DNA of 9,378 nucleotides from Candidatus Delongbacteria bacterium (GTDB taxonomy: Bacteria; UBA4055): assembly GCA_028702975.1 (NCBI GenBank), contig JAQVNT010000048.1:1-9378 (forward strand), read 5' to 3'. Shown one piece after another: positions 1 to 7,531 of this stretch. The number at the start of each line of letters is the position of its first letter. Position 1 is the first letter of the stretch. The notes beneath the pieces were generated by a model. The model saw only the letters and a list, made by a program, of their open reading frames with translations, was not told the DNA's origin and searched no databases. Position numbers and translations under genes: made by a program.

Positions 1-2007
1 AGACGATGTCCAATAGCTCAGGTCGCCATACACGAAAATTCCGTCGTGCAGTTCTGCCATATCCTCTGTAAAGTCGTAGAAACCTTCGGTAAAGGGCCAG
101 TAAGAAACCAGGGACTCGGCTGTAACTTCAGGTTCAGATCTCATAATTCTTCTAATAGTATCGACCGATATGGGCTGGTTCCACAGAACGGTCTCGTCAA
201 TAATGCCGTCAAAATAAATGCCGTTGGAGAAACCGATTTTCAGAGTGGCCGATTCGTCATGAAGCATGGGTGAGACGGCTGTGTAGGTAGTTTTTATGTT
301 GTCAAGTTCCCCGTTGATAAAAATCATAAGATCTTTTCCGTCGTAAACAAAATCCAGATGATACCAGATATCAGGCTGAAGAGCTGCAATGCTGTATATC
401 CTTCTTGTTATACCGTCCTGTGTCTTAACAGAGAATTTAAGCAGGTTGTTGCTCTGGACTATTATGTTCCATCCTGTATTGCTCGAAGCGGATTTGGAAG
501 CAAGTCCATGCTCAATATTATTTGAATTGAGCTTCACCCATGTAGAAAATGTTATATTCTGCATCGAGTTAAGTGCTGTAGAAGTTCCTGCATCCATGTA
601 GGAGACTTTTTTAAAATCGTATGCGTTGCCGAACGCAGCCATTAAAGAGCCGCTTCCGAACTTAAAGTAAAATTCGTCAAAGCTGTTGTCCTTCCTGTTA
701 CTGCAGGTAACTGTAATCTTCGAGACACCGTCTGAAAGTTTGTTTAGAGTGAGAAGACTTCCGCTTACGGAATATTGGAGTCCGTCAATTTCGCTGGAAG
801 GATCGACAGCGTATGTGATAGCATCGCCTGTAAGGCTGCTGAAATAATCAGAAAGGTCGATCTGATACGAGCTTTCCTGGGATACGACATCCGGGATCGG
901 CTGAGTATTTACAATGTCAGAAGTTCCTGGAATAATGTCTTTCACTACACCCTGGTAGTCGTTGAACGTATATCCTCCCGGGTTCAGATTGTCGATCGAA
1001 TAATATCCGTCGGCCGAACCGCCCCAGCCCCAGTTGAAATGATAGTAGTCACTGTCCTGATAACCGTCGCAGACAAAAGCGTGACCGCCGCCGTCGCCTT
1101 GTCCTGAATAGTAAACCGGTAATCCGGCATCAAGCTGATCCTGAAGAAGTGCTCTCCAAGTTGAAGCGTTATATGAAGATCTGTTGACATAATTAGCTGT
1201 TAGATATTTAAAGTAAGTTTTCAGAGCGTAAGGAACATCATCAGAATACGCACCTGAAGCATCGGCTCCGTACATCATTTCGACGGCTACTCCGGCATGG
1301 TAGGATATCTGTGCGACTTCATGTATCTGTTCAGCTGTGGAACCGCCGCTCAATGCGTTCGGCATTTTATCCCAGTCGTATCTTGAAAGGTAATAATCCA
1401 CTTCAAGAAACTGTCCGAGCTCAGTATAAGAATGGGAGCTTTTTCCGACTGCCGGATATTTATGGTAATACATGATCTGAGACATCGCAGTGGCAACACA
1501 CCCTACAACAGAAAGCGATCCTCCGTCCAGAGGACAGTAGTTGTTGTAAAGCGGGCTCTGGTTCCAGGTTGAAGTTAAAAGCGGAGTTACAGCCTTTCCT
1601 TCTTTTATGACAATATCGTTCTTGAGAACTTTTTCCCATTCAGCTGCGGTTTCTGAGTTGGAAAGTTTATTAATTCTGATCTCTTCCACAGCCTTGACAT
1701 ACATCTCTGTCCAGAAGTTTATGTTCGATGTAAGAGAACTGCTTTCAAAACGGCCGTCCGGAGAATATCCCAAAACAGGCAGGGCAGCATCATCGGCAGC
1801 TATAAGCGCGAATCCGCCGTCTTTAAAGTTGAAGACATGAACAGCTTCTGAGATATCGGCATAGTCTGATACAGTATCGTAATTCCGTGAAGGGTATCTG
1901 TTCGAAAGCCAGTTCTTCGCCGCTGTTTCTGCCGTCTCTCTGTCAACGGGCATCCCGTTCAGCAGAGTGAGAAAGAAAGTAAGCAGGAGGATGTTAAATA
2001 ATTTCAT
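1..2007 (-). CDS. Secreted C10-family (streptopain-like) cysteine protease with Ig-like and LamG-like domains; 3' end outside window
   Basis: The reading frame is open from ATG at 2007 to base 1 (669 codons, no stop), so the C-terminus is missing. Residues 1-18 form a signal peptide with a hydrophobic core (LFNILLLTFFLTLL). Residues about 20-115 resemble the Spi_C10 inhibitory propeptide (GGFALIAADD, LPVLGYS). The peptidase domain spans about 140-360. Catalytic Cys170 sits in VVGCVATAMSQIMYYHKYP and catalytic His309 in GGGHAFVCDGY; the following HFNWGWGG holds the conserved Asn/Trp region. Residues about 370-440 look like an Ig- or cadherin-like linker. Residues about 455-625 are a LamG/concanavalin-like fold (ITFSTWVKL, WYHLDFVYDG, IIDETVLWN). 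From 633, LVSYWPFTEG is typical of the start of another LamG-type segment. ACGGAG lies 7 nt before the start. The protein is expected to be exported, self-processed and perhaps held to glycan or the cell surface. Family assignment is firm; substrate and anchoring are unknown, and a C-terminal sorting domain could lie beyond the edge. Confidence 0.9.
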   Translation of the reverse strand, partial: MKLFNILLLTFFLTLLNGMPVDRETAETAAKNWLSNRYPSRNYDTVSDYADISEAVHVFNFKDGGFALIAADDAALPVLGYSPDGRFESSSLTSNINFWTEMYVKAVEEIRINKLSNSETAAEWEKVLKNDIVIKEGKAVTPLLTSTWNQSPLYNNYCPLDGGSLSVVGCVATAMSQIMYYHKYPAVGKSSHSYTELGQFLEVDYYLSRYDWDKMPNALSGGSTAEQIHEVAQISYHAGVAVEMMYGADASGAYSDDVPYALKTYFKYLTANYVNRSSYNASTWRALLQDQLDAGLPVYYSGQGDGGGHAFVCDGYQDSDYYHFNWGWGGSADGYYSIDNLNPGGYTFNDYQGVVKDIIPGTSDIVNTQPIPDVVSQESSYQIDLSDYFSSLTGDAITYAVDPSSEIDGLQYSVSGSLLTLNKLSDGVSKITVTCSNRKDNSFDEFYFKFGSGSLMAAFGNAYDFKKVSYMDAGTSTALNSMQNITFSTWVKLNSNNIEHGLASKSASSNTGWNIIVQSNNLLKFSVKTQDGITRRIYSIAALQPDIWYHLDFVYDGKDLMIFINGELDNIKTTYTAVSPMLHDESATLKIGFSNGIYFDGIIDETVLWNQPISVDTIRRIMRSEPEVTAESLVSYWPFTEGFYDFTEDMAELHDGIFVYGDLSYWTSS

Positions 2008-2081
2008 TGCTTTTCTCCGTTATTAGTTCAGCCGATAATTTAATTAAAATAATAAAATAATCAATGAATATAATCATAAAA

Positions 2082-2963
2082 TCACTCGAACATTTTGGAG
2101 ATAAGGCTGATATCATCGGGATTGACTGAGTAGCACTGTTGTTTTTCCCTGTCGAAGGCAACATCCATTTCGCCGTATTTCGCAAAAATGATCTCTTTCG
2201 TTGATGACCCTACGCTTATGAAGACGGTGATCTTATCAGTCAAAAGTGTTTCGTCGGCATCATCCGCAAATCCGGCTGCTTTGAACATCGAGAGCTTTCG
2301 GGTGATCTTTCTTATCTTTTCTTCATCGAATTCTTGTAATTTACCGTTCAGAGTTACTTCCCATGCATCATTCTTCTTTTCAATGACTGCAGTATCTTTT
2401 CCCTTCATGAGAGAGATCTTGGTTACTGTGTTCATATCTGCACTGAAAACTGTCTTATCCCGCCATGAGTCTATATCCGCAGTTAGTCTGTAACGGGGAA
2501 AAAGTGTGCCTAAATAAACTTCATCTTTACCCGGAAGCCTGTAAAATGTATGCCTTCTTTCCTGATCGTCGCTTCCGATAAGATATGATATCTCGGAATT
2601 GTCCTGCAGTCTGAATTTAATTGATGTTCCCGTGCTGTCAACTCCGAACTTCGAATGTTTTTCCGGTTTGTCGGATATCCTGTTCGAAACGGAAACTTCT
2701 TCAGCGAACTTAAGCAGAGTATTGATCGTATTTCTGTCGGCTGTATATGTTTTTTTACCTTCAACGAACCAGTTTTCCACACCTTTTTTAAGCACAATCG
2801 AATTAGCGCCGGTTTTAAGAGTTACCTGTACTATTTTCAGCGTGTCCAAACGGAGCATAACATTGTCAATATTTTCAACATTTCCGGTTGGTTTACGGAT
2901 CAGATAAAATGCGCCTAAAGCCAGCGCGGCAAGAATGGAAAAATATATAATTTTCTGTTTCAT
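2082..2963 (-). CDS. DUF4340-type membrane-anchored protein of the Gld-like ABC operon
   Basis: This 293-residue protein has an N-terminal membrane anchor at about residues 5-22 (IIYFSILAALALGAFYLI), and the rest is soluble, presumably periplasmic. Its pattern of short beta-rich repeats fits DUF4340: TLKTGANSIVLKKGVENWFV near residue 50, then YLIGSDDQERRHTFYRLPG, a DSWRDKTVF segment, and a second strand-helix repeat with AVIEKKNDAWEVTLNGK. The WRDK-type motif and the repeated 'I.L.K....W' pattern are typical of the family. It starts 18 nt after the stop of the permease/GldG fusion, with a GGGGGA Shine-Dalgarno 9 nt before ATG, so co-transcription is very likely. DUF4340 proteins commonly follow GldG-like genes and are thought to be accessory subunits of that transporter, but their biochemical role is not established. 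Family assignment rests on pattern and synteny. Confidence 0.82.
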   Translation of the reverse strand: MKQKIIYFSILAALALGAFYLIRKPTGNVENIDNVMLRLDTLKIVQVTLKTGANSIVLKKGVENWFVEGKKTYTADRNTINTLLKFAEEVSVSNRISDKPEKHSKFGVDSTGTSIKFRLQDNSEISYLIGSDDQERRHTFYRLPGKDEVYLGTLFPRYRLTADIDSWRDKTVFSADMNTVTKISLMKGKDTAVIEKKNDAWEVTLNGKLQEFDEEKIRKITRKLSMFKAAGFADDADETLLTDKITVFISVGSSTKEIIFAKYGEMDVAFDREKQQCYSVNPDDISLISKMFE

Positions 2964-2981
2964 GAGAAAGTATCCCCCGAT

Positions 2982-5186
2982 TTATTTAAGACTGAAATCC
3001 TTTCTGTTCCTTCCCGAATACCATCTGAATATACCGATAAGGGCGAAGAGAAGCGGGATCATTATGATATTAAGGGTTTTTATAACCGTTTTCATCATAT
3101 CGCTTAAAGGTTTCAGCGGTCTCTGAGTTATTTCTTTTGACCTTATCGATATGAGAGTTTCATCGGCGGTCAGCCAGTCAGCCAGATTCAGGAACAGGTT
3201 GATATTCTCATCCGATCCCATCTTCCCGTCAGAAAAGAATTCCGCGTCTCCGCATACAGTAATTCTGGTATCCGCGCTCTTTACGCCTTTCTGAAAATAC
3301 GAACTGAACGATCCTTTAGCAAGAGCCAGAACGGGAAGATCAGATCTGTCGTATGTATAGCTCTCAATGTCCCTGTCGGCTATGATGTTGTAATTTCCCG
3401 ACTGGAGGAATGCTTCGGGAGATGTTCTGGCCACGATCTCAAGATCAAGACCTTTTCCTTCCGCATGAGTCGTGTCGAGAGAGCTGGCGAAATACAGATT
3501 GAAAGCGTCGATCTTCTGCGTGACCGGATTTTTCCTGTTCAGATTGGTTATCATCGGCAGGAAAGGATACTTGATCTGATTTGCGAAGGAAAAGAATCCC
3601 TTCTGCTGCCTCATCGTGATCATCCCGGCCTGTTTGTCTCCGATCAGATCCGTGTTGACGCTTATTCCGTAATTCATCATCAGAGAGTCCAAATTGGTCT
3701 CGATCGCTTTCACATTCTGCATCTGAAGGTTCACATCGGTCTTATCTATGAAGAAACCTATCTTTCCGCCGCCTGTAAGATAGCTGTCTATCGCTTCTAG
3801 AGCTTCCTGAGAAAAGTTTTCTTTCGGGCCGATTATAAGCAGAGATGCGAGCTTATCCGGATCGAGCTCATCTTTAGTCGCGCTTACAGGGCTAACGACA
3901 TAATTGGACGAAAGGATCTGATAGACCGTCCTTATAGATTCAAGCTCAGTCATACCCGGACCTGAAAGTATCCCGACGGAAGGCAGCTTATCGGTAGTGA
4001 TCTTCTTTATCATGCTCGTAAGCTGATACTCAAGCGCGGGAAGATCGCCTTCCTGAATGAAAGGGATTATCTCTTTTTTATCCTCATAGAGCATTACCAT
4101 GCCCATGAAGACCTTTTTTACTTTGAACTCGTCCTTTTCAAGAAGCTGGACCTGAGCAGAGGGAAGCTGATATGTCATTATCTGTTTTGAAAATTCCTCA
4201 TTGGAAGGTTCGATGAACTCATAGTAGAAATTTCCGTTCGAATAAGCTTTATACTCCTCAAGATTGTCCCTTATCATTGCGGGAATTATCTTCATCTGAG
4301 GCGGAAGCTCCTCCGAAAAGAAGCACTTGACAATAACCTTATCATCAAGCTCGGCAACGGTTTTTCTGCTGGCTTCGGAAAGTGAATAGATACCTCCTTC
4401 GGTCAGGTCGAAACGGGTGAAGATGAAAAATGATATAACATTCAAAAACAGAGCGGTTAAGACCACATAAAAGATCCTGTAGAAATTCTGCTTTTTTTCG
4501 ATCGAAGACGCCGCCCCGAACAGGAACACGGCCGTTACAGATGCGAAATATATAACATCCCTTGAATCGATCACTCCTCTGAGCATATTCGAATAGTGCG
4601 AGACAGCTCCGAGATAGTCGAAGAACTCGGGGAAAGGCAGGAACATCAGCAGATTACTTACCATTACCAGAAAGAACAGTATTACGAAGCTTAATATGAA
4701 AGCTATGATCTGATTGTCGGTAACTGATGAGGTGTAAAGGCCGACAGCCGTAAAAGCCGATCCCATAAGAATAAGACCGAGGTAGCCTGAAAAAAGAACT
4801 CCCCAGTCAGGTTCGCCTAAGATCGCGATCGTAAGGATGTTAGGTAAAGTGAGCAGTATTGCCAGAACAAGAATGCCTAAAGAACCCATGAATTTACCTG
4901 TCACGATCTGAGCTTCCGTAACAGGCAGGGTCGTAAGCAGCTCTAATGTTCCGCTCTTTTTTTCTTCGGCTATCATCTTCATCGTAAGCGCAGGGACAAA
5001 GAAAAGAAGAAGAAAAGGTATTATGTTGAAATTCGATCTGAGTTCAGCCTGACCGCCGTCGATAAAAAGGGTGTTGGTGAAAAACCATCCCGTCAGCGCG
5101 AGGAACAGTATTATTATTATGTAGGCGGCCGGTGAAGAAAAATATGATCTGAATTCTTTTTTAGCTATTTTAAATGTGCCGATCAT
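2982..5186 (-). CDS. ABC-2 permease fused to GldG-like auxiliary protein (GldF-GldG fusion)
   Basis: This 734-residue protein joins two subunits that are separate genes in Flavobacterium. Residues about 1-235 form an ABC-2 permease with roughly six membrane segments (for example YIIIILFLALTGWFF and IIAFILSFVILFFLVMVSNL) and the conserved cytoplasmic motif EEKKSGTLELLTTLPVTEAQ near residue 75. A further membrane segment at about 236-257 is followed by FDLTEGGIYSLSEASRKTV, the hallmark start of GldG-type ABC auxiliary proteins. A large extracytoplasmic region follows, including SVGILSGPG and GGGKIGFFIDK, which resembles a GATase-like fold. One last membrane helix lies at about 706-723. ATG 5186 is chosen because AGGAGG sits 9 nt upstream; the in-frame TTG at 5192 would leave only 3 nt. 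The gene begins 13 nt after the ATPase stop. It probably forms the transmembrane part of an exporter with the adjacent ATPase; the cargo is unknown. Confidence 0.88.
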   Translation of the reverse strand: MIGTFKIAKKEFRSYFSSPAAYIIIILFLALTGWFFTNTLFIDGGQAELRSNFNIIPFLLLFFVPALTMKMIAEEKKSGTLELLTTLPVTEAQIVTGKFMGSLGILVLAILLTLPNILTIAILGEPDWGVLFSGYLGLILMGSAFTAVGLYTSSVTDNQIIAFILSFVILFFLVMVSNLLMFLPFPEFFDYLGAVSHYSNMLRGVIDSRDVIYFASVTAVFLFGAASSIEKKQNFYRIFYVVLTALFLNVISFFIFTRFDLTEGGIYSLSEASRKTVAELDDKVIVKCFFSEELPPQMKIIPAMIRDNLEEYKAYSNGNFYYEFIEPSNEEFSKQIMTYQLPSAQVQLLEKDEFKVKKVFMGMVMLYEDKKEIIPFIQEGDLPALEYQLTSMIKKITTDKLPSVGILSGPGMTELESIRTVYQILSSNYVVSPVSATKDELDPDKLASLLIIGPKENFSQEALEAIDSYLTGGGKIGFFIDKTDVNLQMQNVKAIETNLDSLMMNYGISVNTDLIGDKQAGMITMRQQKGFFSFANQIKYPFLPMITNLNRKNPVTQKIDAFNLYFASSLDTTHAEGKGLDLEIVARTSPEAFLQSGNYNIIADRDIESYTYDRSDLPVLALAKGSFSSYFQKGVKSADTRITVCGDAEFFSDGKMGSDENINLFLNLADWLTADETLISIRSKEITQRPLKPLSDMMKTVIKTLNIIMIPLLFALIGIFRWYSGRNRKDFSLK

Positions 5187-5199
5187 TCCCAAGGTCCTC

Positions 5200-6126
5200 C
5201 TAGAAAGTTAATTCTCTGAATACTTTTTCGAGAGAGTCTTTTTCAAGCCTCATTTCGATTATCTTCGCTCCGTTCTCAACGCAGATGTCGAATACTCTGT
5301 CCCTGACGTCGGAATCCTTGTCGGTGAAAATGCTGTAGGAAAATTCGCCAGGCACTGCGGCAGCAGCCGTTTTCACGTCCTTCACCGAATAGACTGATCT
5401 GAGCCCTGCGCCGATATCTGCGGATGACCTGACAGTAAGGATTATCTCCCTGTGATTAGCGATGCTGTCGCTCATTGAGTCCGGAGAGCCGTCGGCAACT
5501 ATCTCACCGCGGTTGATGATAATTGCCCTGTCGCAGACCGCCTGAACCTCCTGAAGGATGTGGCTGGAGAAAAGTATAGTTTTCTCTTTGCCCAGCCTCA
5601 TGATAAGATCCCTGATCTCGAGTATCTGGTTGGGGTCAAGACCCGATGTGGGCTCGTCGAGGATCAGGATCTCGGGATCGTGTATCAGGGCCTGCGCCAG
5701 ACCGACCCTCTGCCTGTAGCCCTTGGAAAGGGCGTCAATGCGTTTGTACGCTACCGACCTGATGTCGCAGAGGTCGGAGACGGCTCTTATCCTGTCCATT
5801 ACCGCCGTTTTCGGGATGTTCCTTATGTCCGCCACGAATTTCAGATAATCCACTACGGTAAGATCGGAATAAAGCGGCGCGTTCTCCGGAAGGTAGCCTA
5901 TCATCTCTCTGATCTTCAGACTGTTCGACCAGATGTCGTATTCGTCGAAGATAACGTTTCCCTCTGTCGGATACATGTAGCATGTGATTATCTTGAGCAG
6001 AGTTGTTTTGCCCGCACCGTTCGGACCCAGAATACCGGTGATCTCTCCTTTGTTGATCACGGCGGAAAAATTCTTCAGGGCGTTTATCTGCCCGTAGTTC
6101 TTGGAAACATTTCTGATTGAGATCAT
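5200..6126 (-). CDS. ABC transporter ATP-binding protein, GldA-like
   Basis: This is a single ABC nucleotide-binding domain of 308 residues. From ATG 6126 the Walker A GPNGAGKTT is at about 34-42, the Q-loop-region motif IGYLPENAPLY near 76, the signature LSKGYRQR at about 133-140, Walker B LILDEPTSGLD near 154, and the H-loop FSSH ends at His189. A C-terminal extension of about 90 residues after IINRGEIV is usual for GldA/CcmA-type ATPases. All catalytic motifs are intact. The start is uncertain. ATG 6126 gives the canonical MISIRNVSKNYG start and has GCGGGA upstream. ATG 6141 adds five residues but lacks any Shine-Dalgarno. It is the first gene of the operon and should energise the downstream permease/GldG fusion on the cytoplasmic side. 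In gliding Bacteroidota such an ATPase supports motility, but relatives occur in non-gliders, so motility cannot be concluded. Confidence 0.93.
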   Translation of the reverse strand: MISIRNVSKNYGQINALKNFSAVINKGEITGILGPNGAGKTTLLKIITCYMYPTEGNVIFDEYDIWSNSLKIREMIGYLPENAPLYSDLTVVDYLKFVADIRNIPKTAVMDRIRAVSDLCDIRSVAYKRIDALSKGYRQRVGLAQALIHDPEILILDEPTSGLDPNQILEIRDLIMRLGKEKTILFSSHILQEVQAVCDRAIIINRGEIVADGSPDSMSDSIANHREIILTVRSSADIGAGLRSVYSVKDVKTAAAAVPGEFSYSIFTDKDSDVRDRVFDICVENGAKIIEMRLEKDSLEKVFRELTF

Positions 6127-6172
6127 TTTGTTTTCCCGCATTTAGTTTAACATTTCTGCTTTGCAAGCGATA

Positions 6173-6203
6173 CAAATTTAATTCATACTATCGGTTATCG
6201 AAA
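6173..6203 (-). promoter_or_regulatory. Possible Bacteroidota-type promoter for the gldA-like operon
   Basis: Read on the minus strand, TAAATTTG (6180-6173) matches the Bacteroidota -7 consensus TAnnTTTG exactly. TTTC (6203-6200) lies 19 nt upstream where TTTG is expected, one base off. Transcription would start near 6166, giving a 5' leader of about 25-40 nt. The upstream element overlaps the right arm of an inverted repeat, so a bound factor could occlude it. This is a consensus match only. Confidence 0.4.
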
Positions 6204-6206
6204 GTA
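6186..6206. repeat. Imperfect inverted repeat followed by T8, in the divergent region
   Basis: TACTATCG (6186-6193) and CGAAAGTA (6199-6206) pair over 8 positions with one mismatch around a GTTAT loop, followed on the plus strand by eight T (6207-6214). It has the shape of a weak plus-strand intrinsic terminator, but no plus-strand gene lies upstream. It could instead be an operator overlapping the minus-strand promoter, or stop antisense transcripts leaving the gldA side. Confidence 0.4.
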
Positions 6207-6223
6207 TTTTTTTTGTGGATTTT

Positions 6224-6250
6224 ACCGAACAAAAGCGCATTTTGTTCCGT
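6224..6250. repeat. 27-bp imperfect palindrome, candidate operator between divergent promoters
   Basis: The arms are ACCGAACAAAA (6224-6234) and TTTTGTTCCGT (6240-6250), complementary at 10 of 11 positions around a 5-nt centre (GCGCA). It ends 13 nt upstream of the lepB -35-like TTGACA and lies about 20 nt upstream of the gldA promoter candidate. The size and symmetry suit a dimeric regulator that could act on both directions. No long T-run follows either arm, so a terminator is less likely. No regulator gene is in the window. Confidence 0.45.
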
Positions 6251-6262
6251 TTAACGAATTGA

Positions 6263-6294
6263 TTTGACAATTTAGAAAAAAAAACATAATTTTC
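6263..6294 (+). promoter_or_regulatory. Probable lepB promoter
   Basis: TTTGACA (6263-6269) contains a perfect sigma70 -35 (TTGACA) and also the Bacteroidota TTTG element. TAATTTTC (6287-6294), 20 nt after TTTG, matches TAnnTTTG at 5 of 6 fixed positions. CATAAT (6285-6290) is an alternative -10 with a short 15-nt spacer. An A9 tract fills part of the spacer. The start of transcription would fall near 6299-6302, about 25 nt before the chosen lepB ATG, which argues against the in-frame TTG at 6300. Confidence 0.6.
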
Positions 6295-6326
6295 GCAACT
6301 TGAAATTAAACGGAAGATCACCACTT

Positions 6327-7319
6327 ATGGAAGAGAAAAAAAATACCACTGATCTAAAGAAGCTGTTAAAATCCGCCGCCTACCTTATACTGACACTTTT
6401 TCTTATAATGTCGTTCATTATATCGGCTTACAGAATACCTACCGGATCAATGGAAAGAACGCTCAGGATTGGGGACATGCTGCTCGTTAATAAATTCTAT
6501 TACGGGTTCAGGACTCCCGACTGGCTGGGCATCCCTTTCACAAATTACGGTTTCGATATACCATGGTTCAAAACTCCTCTGTTCAACAGTGTAAAGCAGG
6601 GTGATGTTGTCGTTTTCAAACATTTTGACGAACAGATGAACCAGTGGCTATATTATGTAAAAAGATGCGTGGCTCTTCCCGGCCAGACAGTCGAGATAAT
6701 CGACAAGGAACTCTATGTTGACGGAAAACTTTTCAGCGAATTTTACGATACGGTCGAGATCGATGAAGCCAATATTGAACTTAAAGCCAAGGCCAGGTTC
6801 GAAGATCCGCTTAAAACCTATCCTTTAGATGATGAGAATTTTACAAACAGTCTTTTTAGAGACCTGACCGCCGCAGATTTGTATAACCCGAAGGACAGTG
6901 TATTGTTTTTGGATCCTGAGAAGCTGAACAGAGTAATTCAATACGGTAAAATGTTTAATTATTTTGAACAGAAATATTCGCTTTGCTTACCTAACGCAAG
7001 GGTTATGAGCAATAGTAACAATGGAATTTTTAAAGATAAATTCGCCGAAGTTACAGCAGGCAACATAGCTGAAAATTTGAGTTTCAGAGATAATTTCAGA
7101 AAATTCACTGTGCCTGAAGGTTCTTATTTTATGATGGGCGACAACAGGGATAACAGTTACGACAGCAGGTACTGGGGTTTTGTAAACAATGATCTGATCG
7201 TCGGCAAACCGATAATGGTCTATTTTTCATTCGATTACAACGATCAGTTCAAAATATATGAATTTTGGAAGAATGATTTTGAAGTCAGATGGGAAAGGAT
7301 CGGGTATTATATTCAGTAA
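6327..7319 (+). CDS. lepB: Signal peptidase I (leader peptidase)
   Basis: This 330-residue membrane protease removes signal peptides from exported proteins at the outer face of the inner membrane. One N-terminal membrane helix spans about 16-35 (YLILTLFLIMSFIISAY). Box B is IPTGSMERTL with nucleophile Ser41, followed by IGDMLLVNKFYYG. Box D is YYVKRCVALPGQ with general-base Lys112. Box E is GDNRDNSYDSRYWG at 271-284. All catalytic elements are present, so it should be active. About 150 residues (roughly 120-265) separate boxes D and E, far more than in short Gram-positive enzymes; this insert is charged and rich in Phe, Tyr and Asn and resembles no motif I know. ATG 6327 is preferred over TTG 6300: it has GGAAG about 10 nt upstream and the predicted transcript begins near 6300. 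It is transcribed alone, divergent from the Gld-like operon. The AT-rich sequence after the stop shows no clear terminator. Confidence 0.95.
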   Translation: MEEKKNTTDLKKLLKSAAYLILTLFLIMSFIISAYRIPTGSMERTLRIGDMLLVNKFYYGFRTPDWLGIPFTNYGFDIPWFKTPLFNSVKQGDVVVFKHFDEQMNQWLYYVKRCVALPGQTVEIIDKELYVDGKLFSEFYDTVEIDEANIELKAKARFEDPLKTYPLDDENFTNSLFRDLTAADLYNPKDSVLFLDPEKLNRVIQYGKMFNYFEQKYSLCLPNARVMSNSNNGIFKDKFAEVTAGNIAENLSFRDNFRKFTVPEGSYFMMGDNRDNSYDSRYWGFVNNDLIVGKPIMVYFSFDYNDQFKIYEFWKNDFEVRWERIGYYIQ

Positions 7320-7357
7320 CAGATCAATAAAATTCAATAAAAATATTTAATAAATCA

Positions 7358-7389
7358 TTTGCATTTCATTACTCCCGGAATTATATTTG
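7358..7389 (+). promoter_or_regulatory. rplM-rpsI promoter (Bacteroidota-like consensus)
   Basis: TTTG (7358-7361), 20 nt, then TATATTTG (7382-7389) matches the Bacteroidota primary-sigma consensus at every fixed position. The same bases also read as a sigma70-like promoter: TTGCAT (7359-7364), a 17-nt spacer and TATATT (7382-7387). Transcription should start near 7394-7397, about 135 nt before the rplM ATG and exactly where a hairpin begins. Confidence 0.7.
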
Positions 7390-7393
7390 GTTT

Positions 7394-7531
7394 CGCGTGT
7401 GAAGACGGTTGGTTCTCAGGCACAAAATAAGGTCAACTATGAGATTCACGCGGTTCTTTTTTGCGCAGTTGATGCAGAAAGAGAATGACAGTGACGATAA
7501 GAAATTAAAATAGACGAAAACAGGAGAAACA
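7394..7531 (+). promoter_or_regulatory. Candidate structured leader of the rplM-rpsI mRNA
   Basis: The predicted transcript starts with CGCGTG (7394-7399), which pairs with CACGCG (7447-7452). Inside it TCTCA (7414-7418) pairs with TGAGA (7440-7444). GTTG at about 7409-7412 can also pair with CAAC (7434-7437), which would cross the inner stem. The outer stem is followed by TTCTTTTTT (7454-7462), an attenuator-like arrangement. The last 70 nt are purine-rich and end in AGGAGA just before the ATG. Autoregulatory L13 leaders are known in Firmicutes and proposed in Bacteroidia; whether this matches either cannot be decided by eye. Confidence 0.45.

Noticed and set aside
2008..2081. Separate promoter for the C10 protease
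   Set aside because: The gap is AT-rich and offers only a weak TTGATT (2064-2059) without a convincing -10 or TAnnTTTG, so it remains open whether the gene belongs to the upstream operon.
5560..6120. 186-codon open frame on the plus strand
   Set aside because: It is fully antisense to the GldA-like ATPase, whose motifs are intact. It has no family resemblance and is explained by codon bias of the real gene.
1..6126. Type IX secretion or gliding locus
   Set aside because: GldA/F/G-like transporters and a C10 protease are compatible with it, but no core type IX gene or C-terminal sorting domain is visible.
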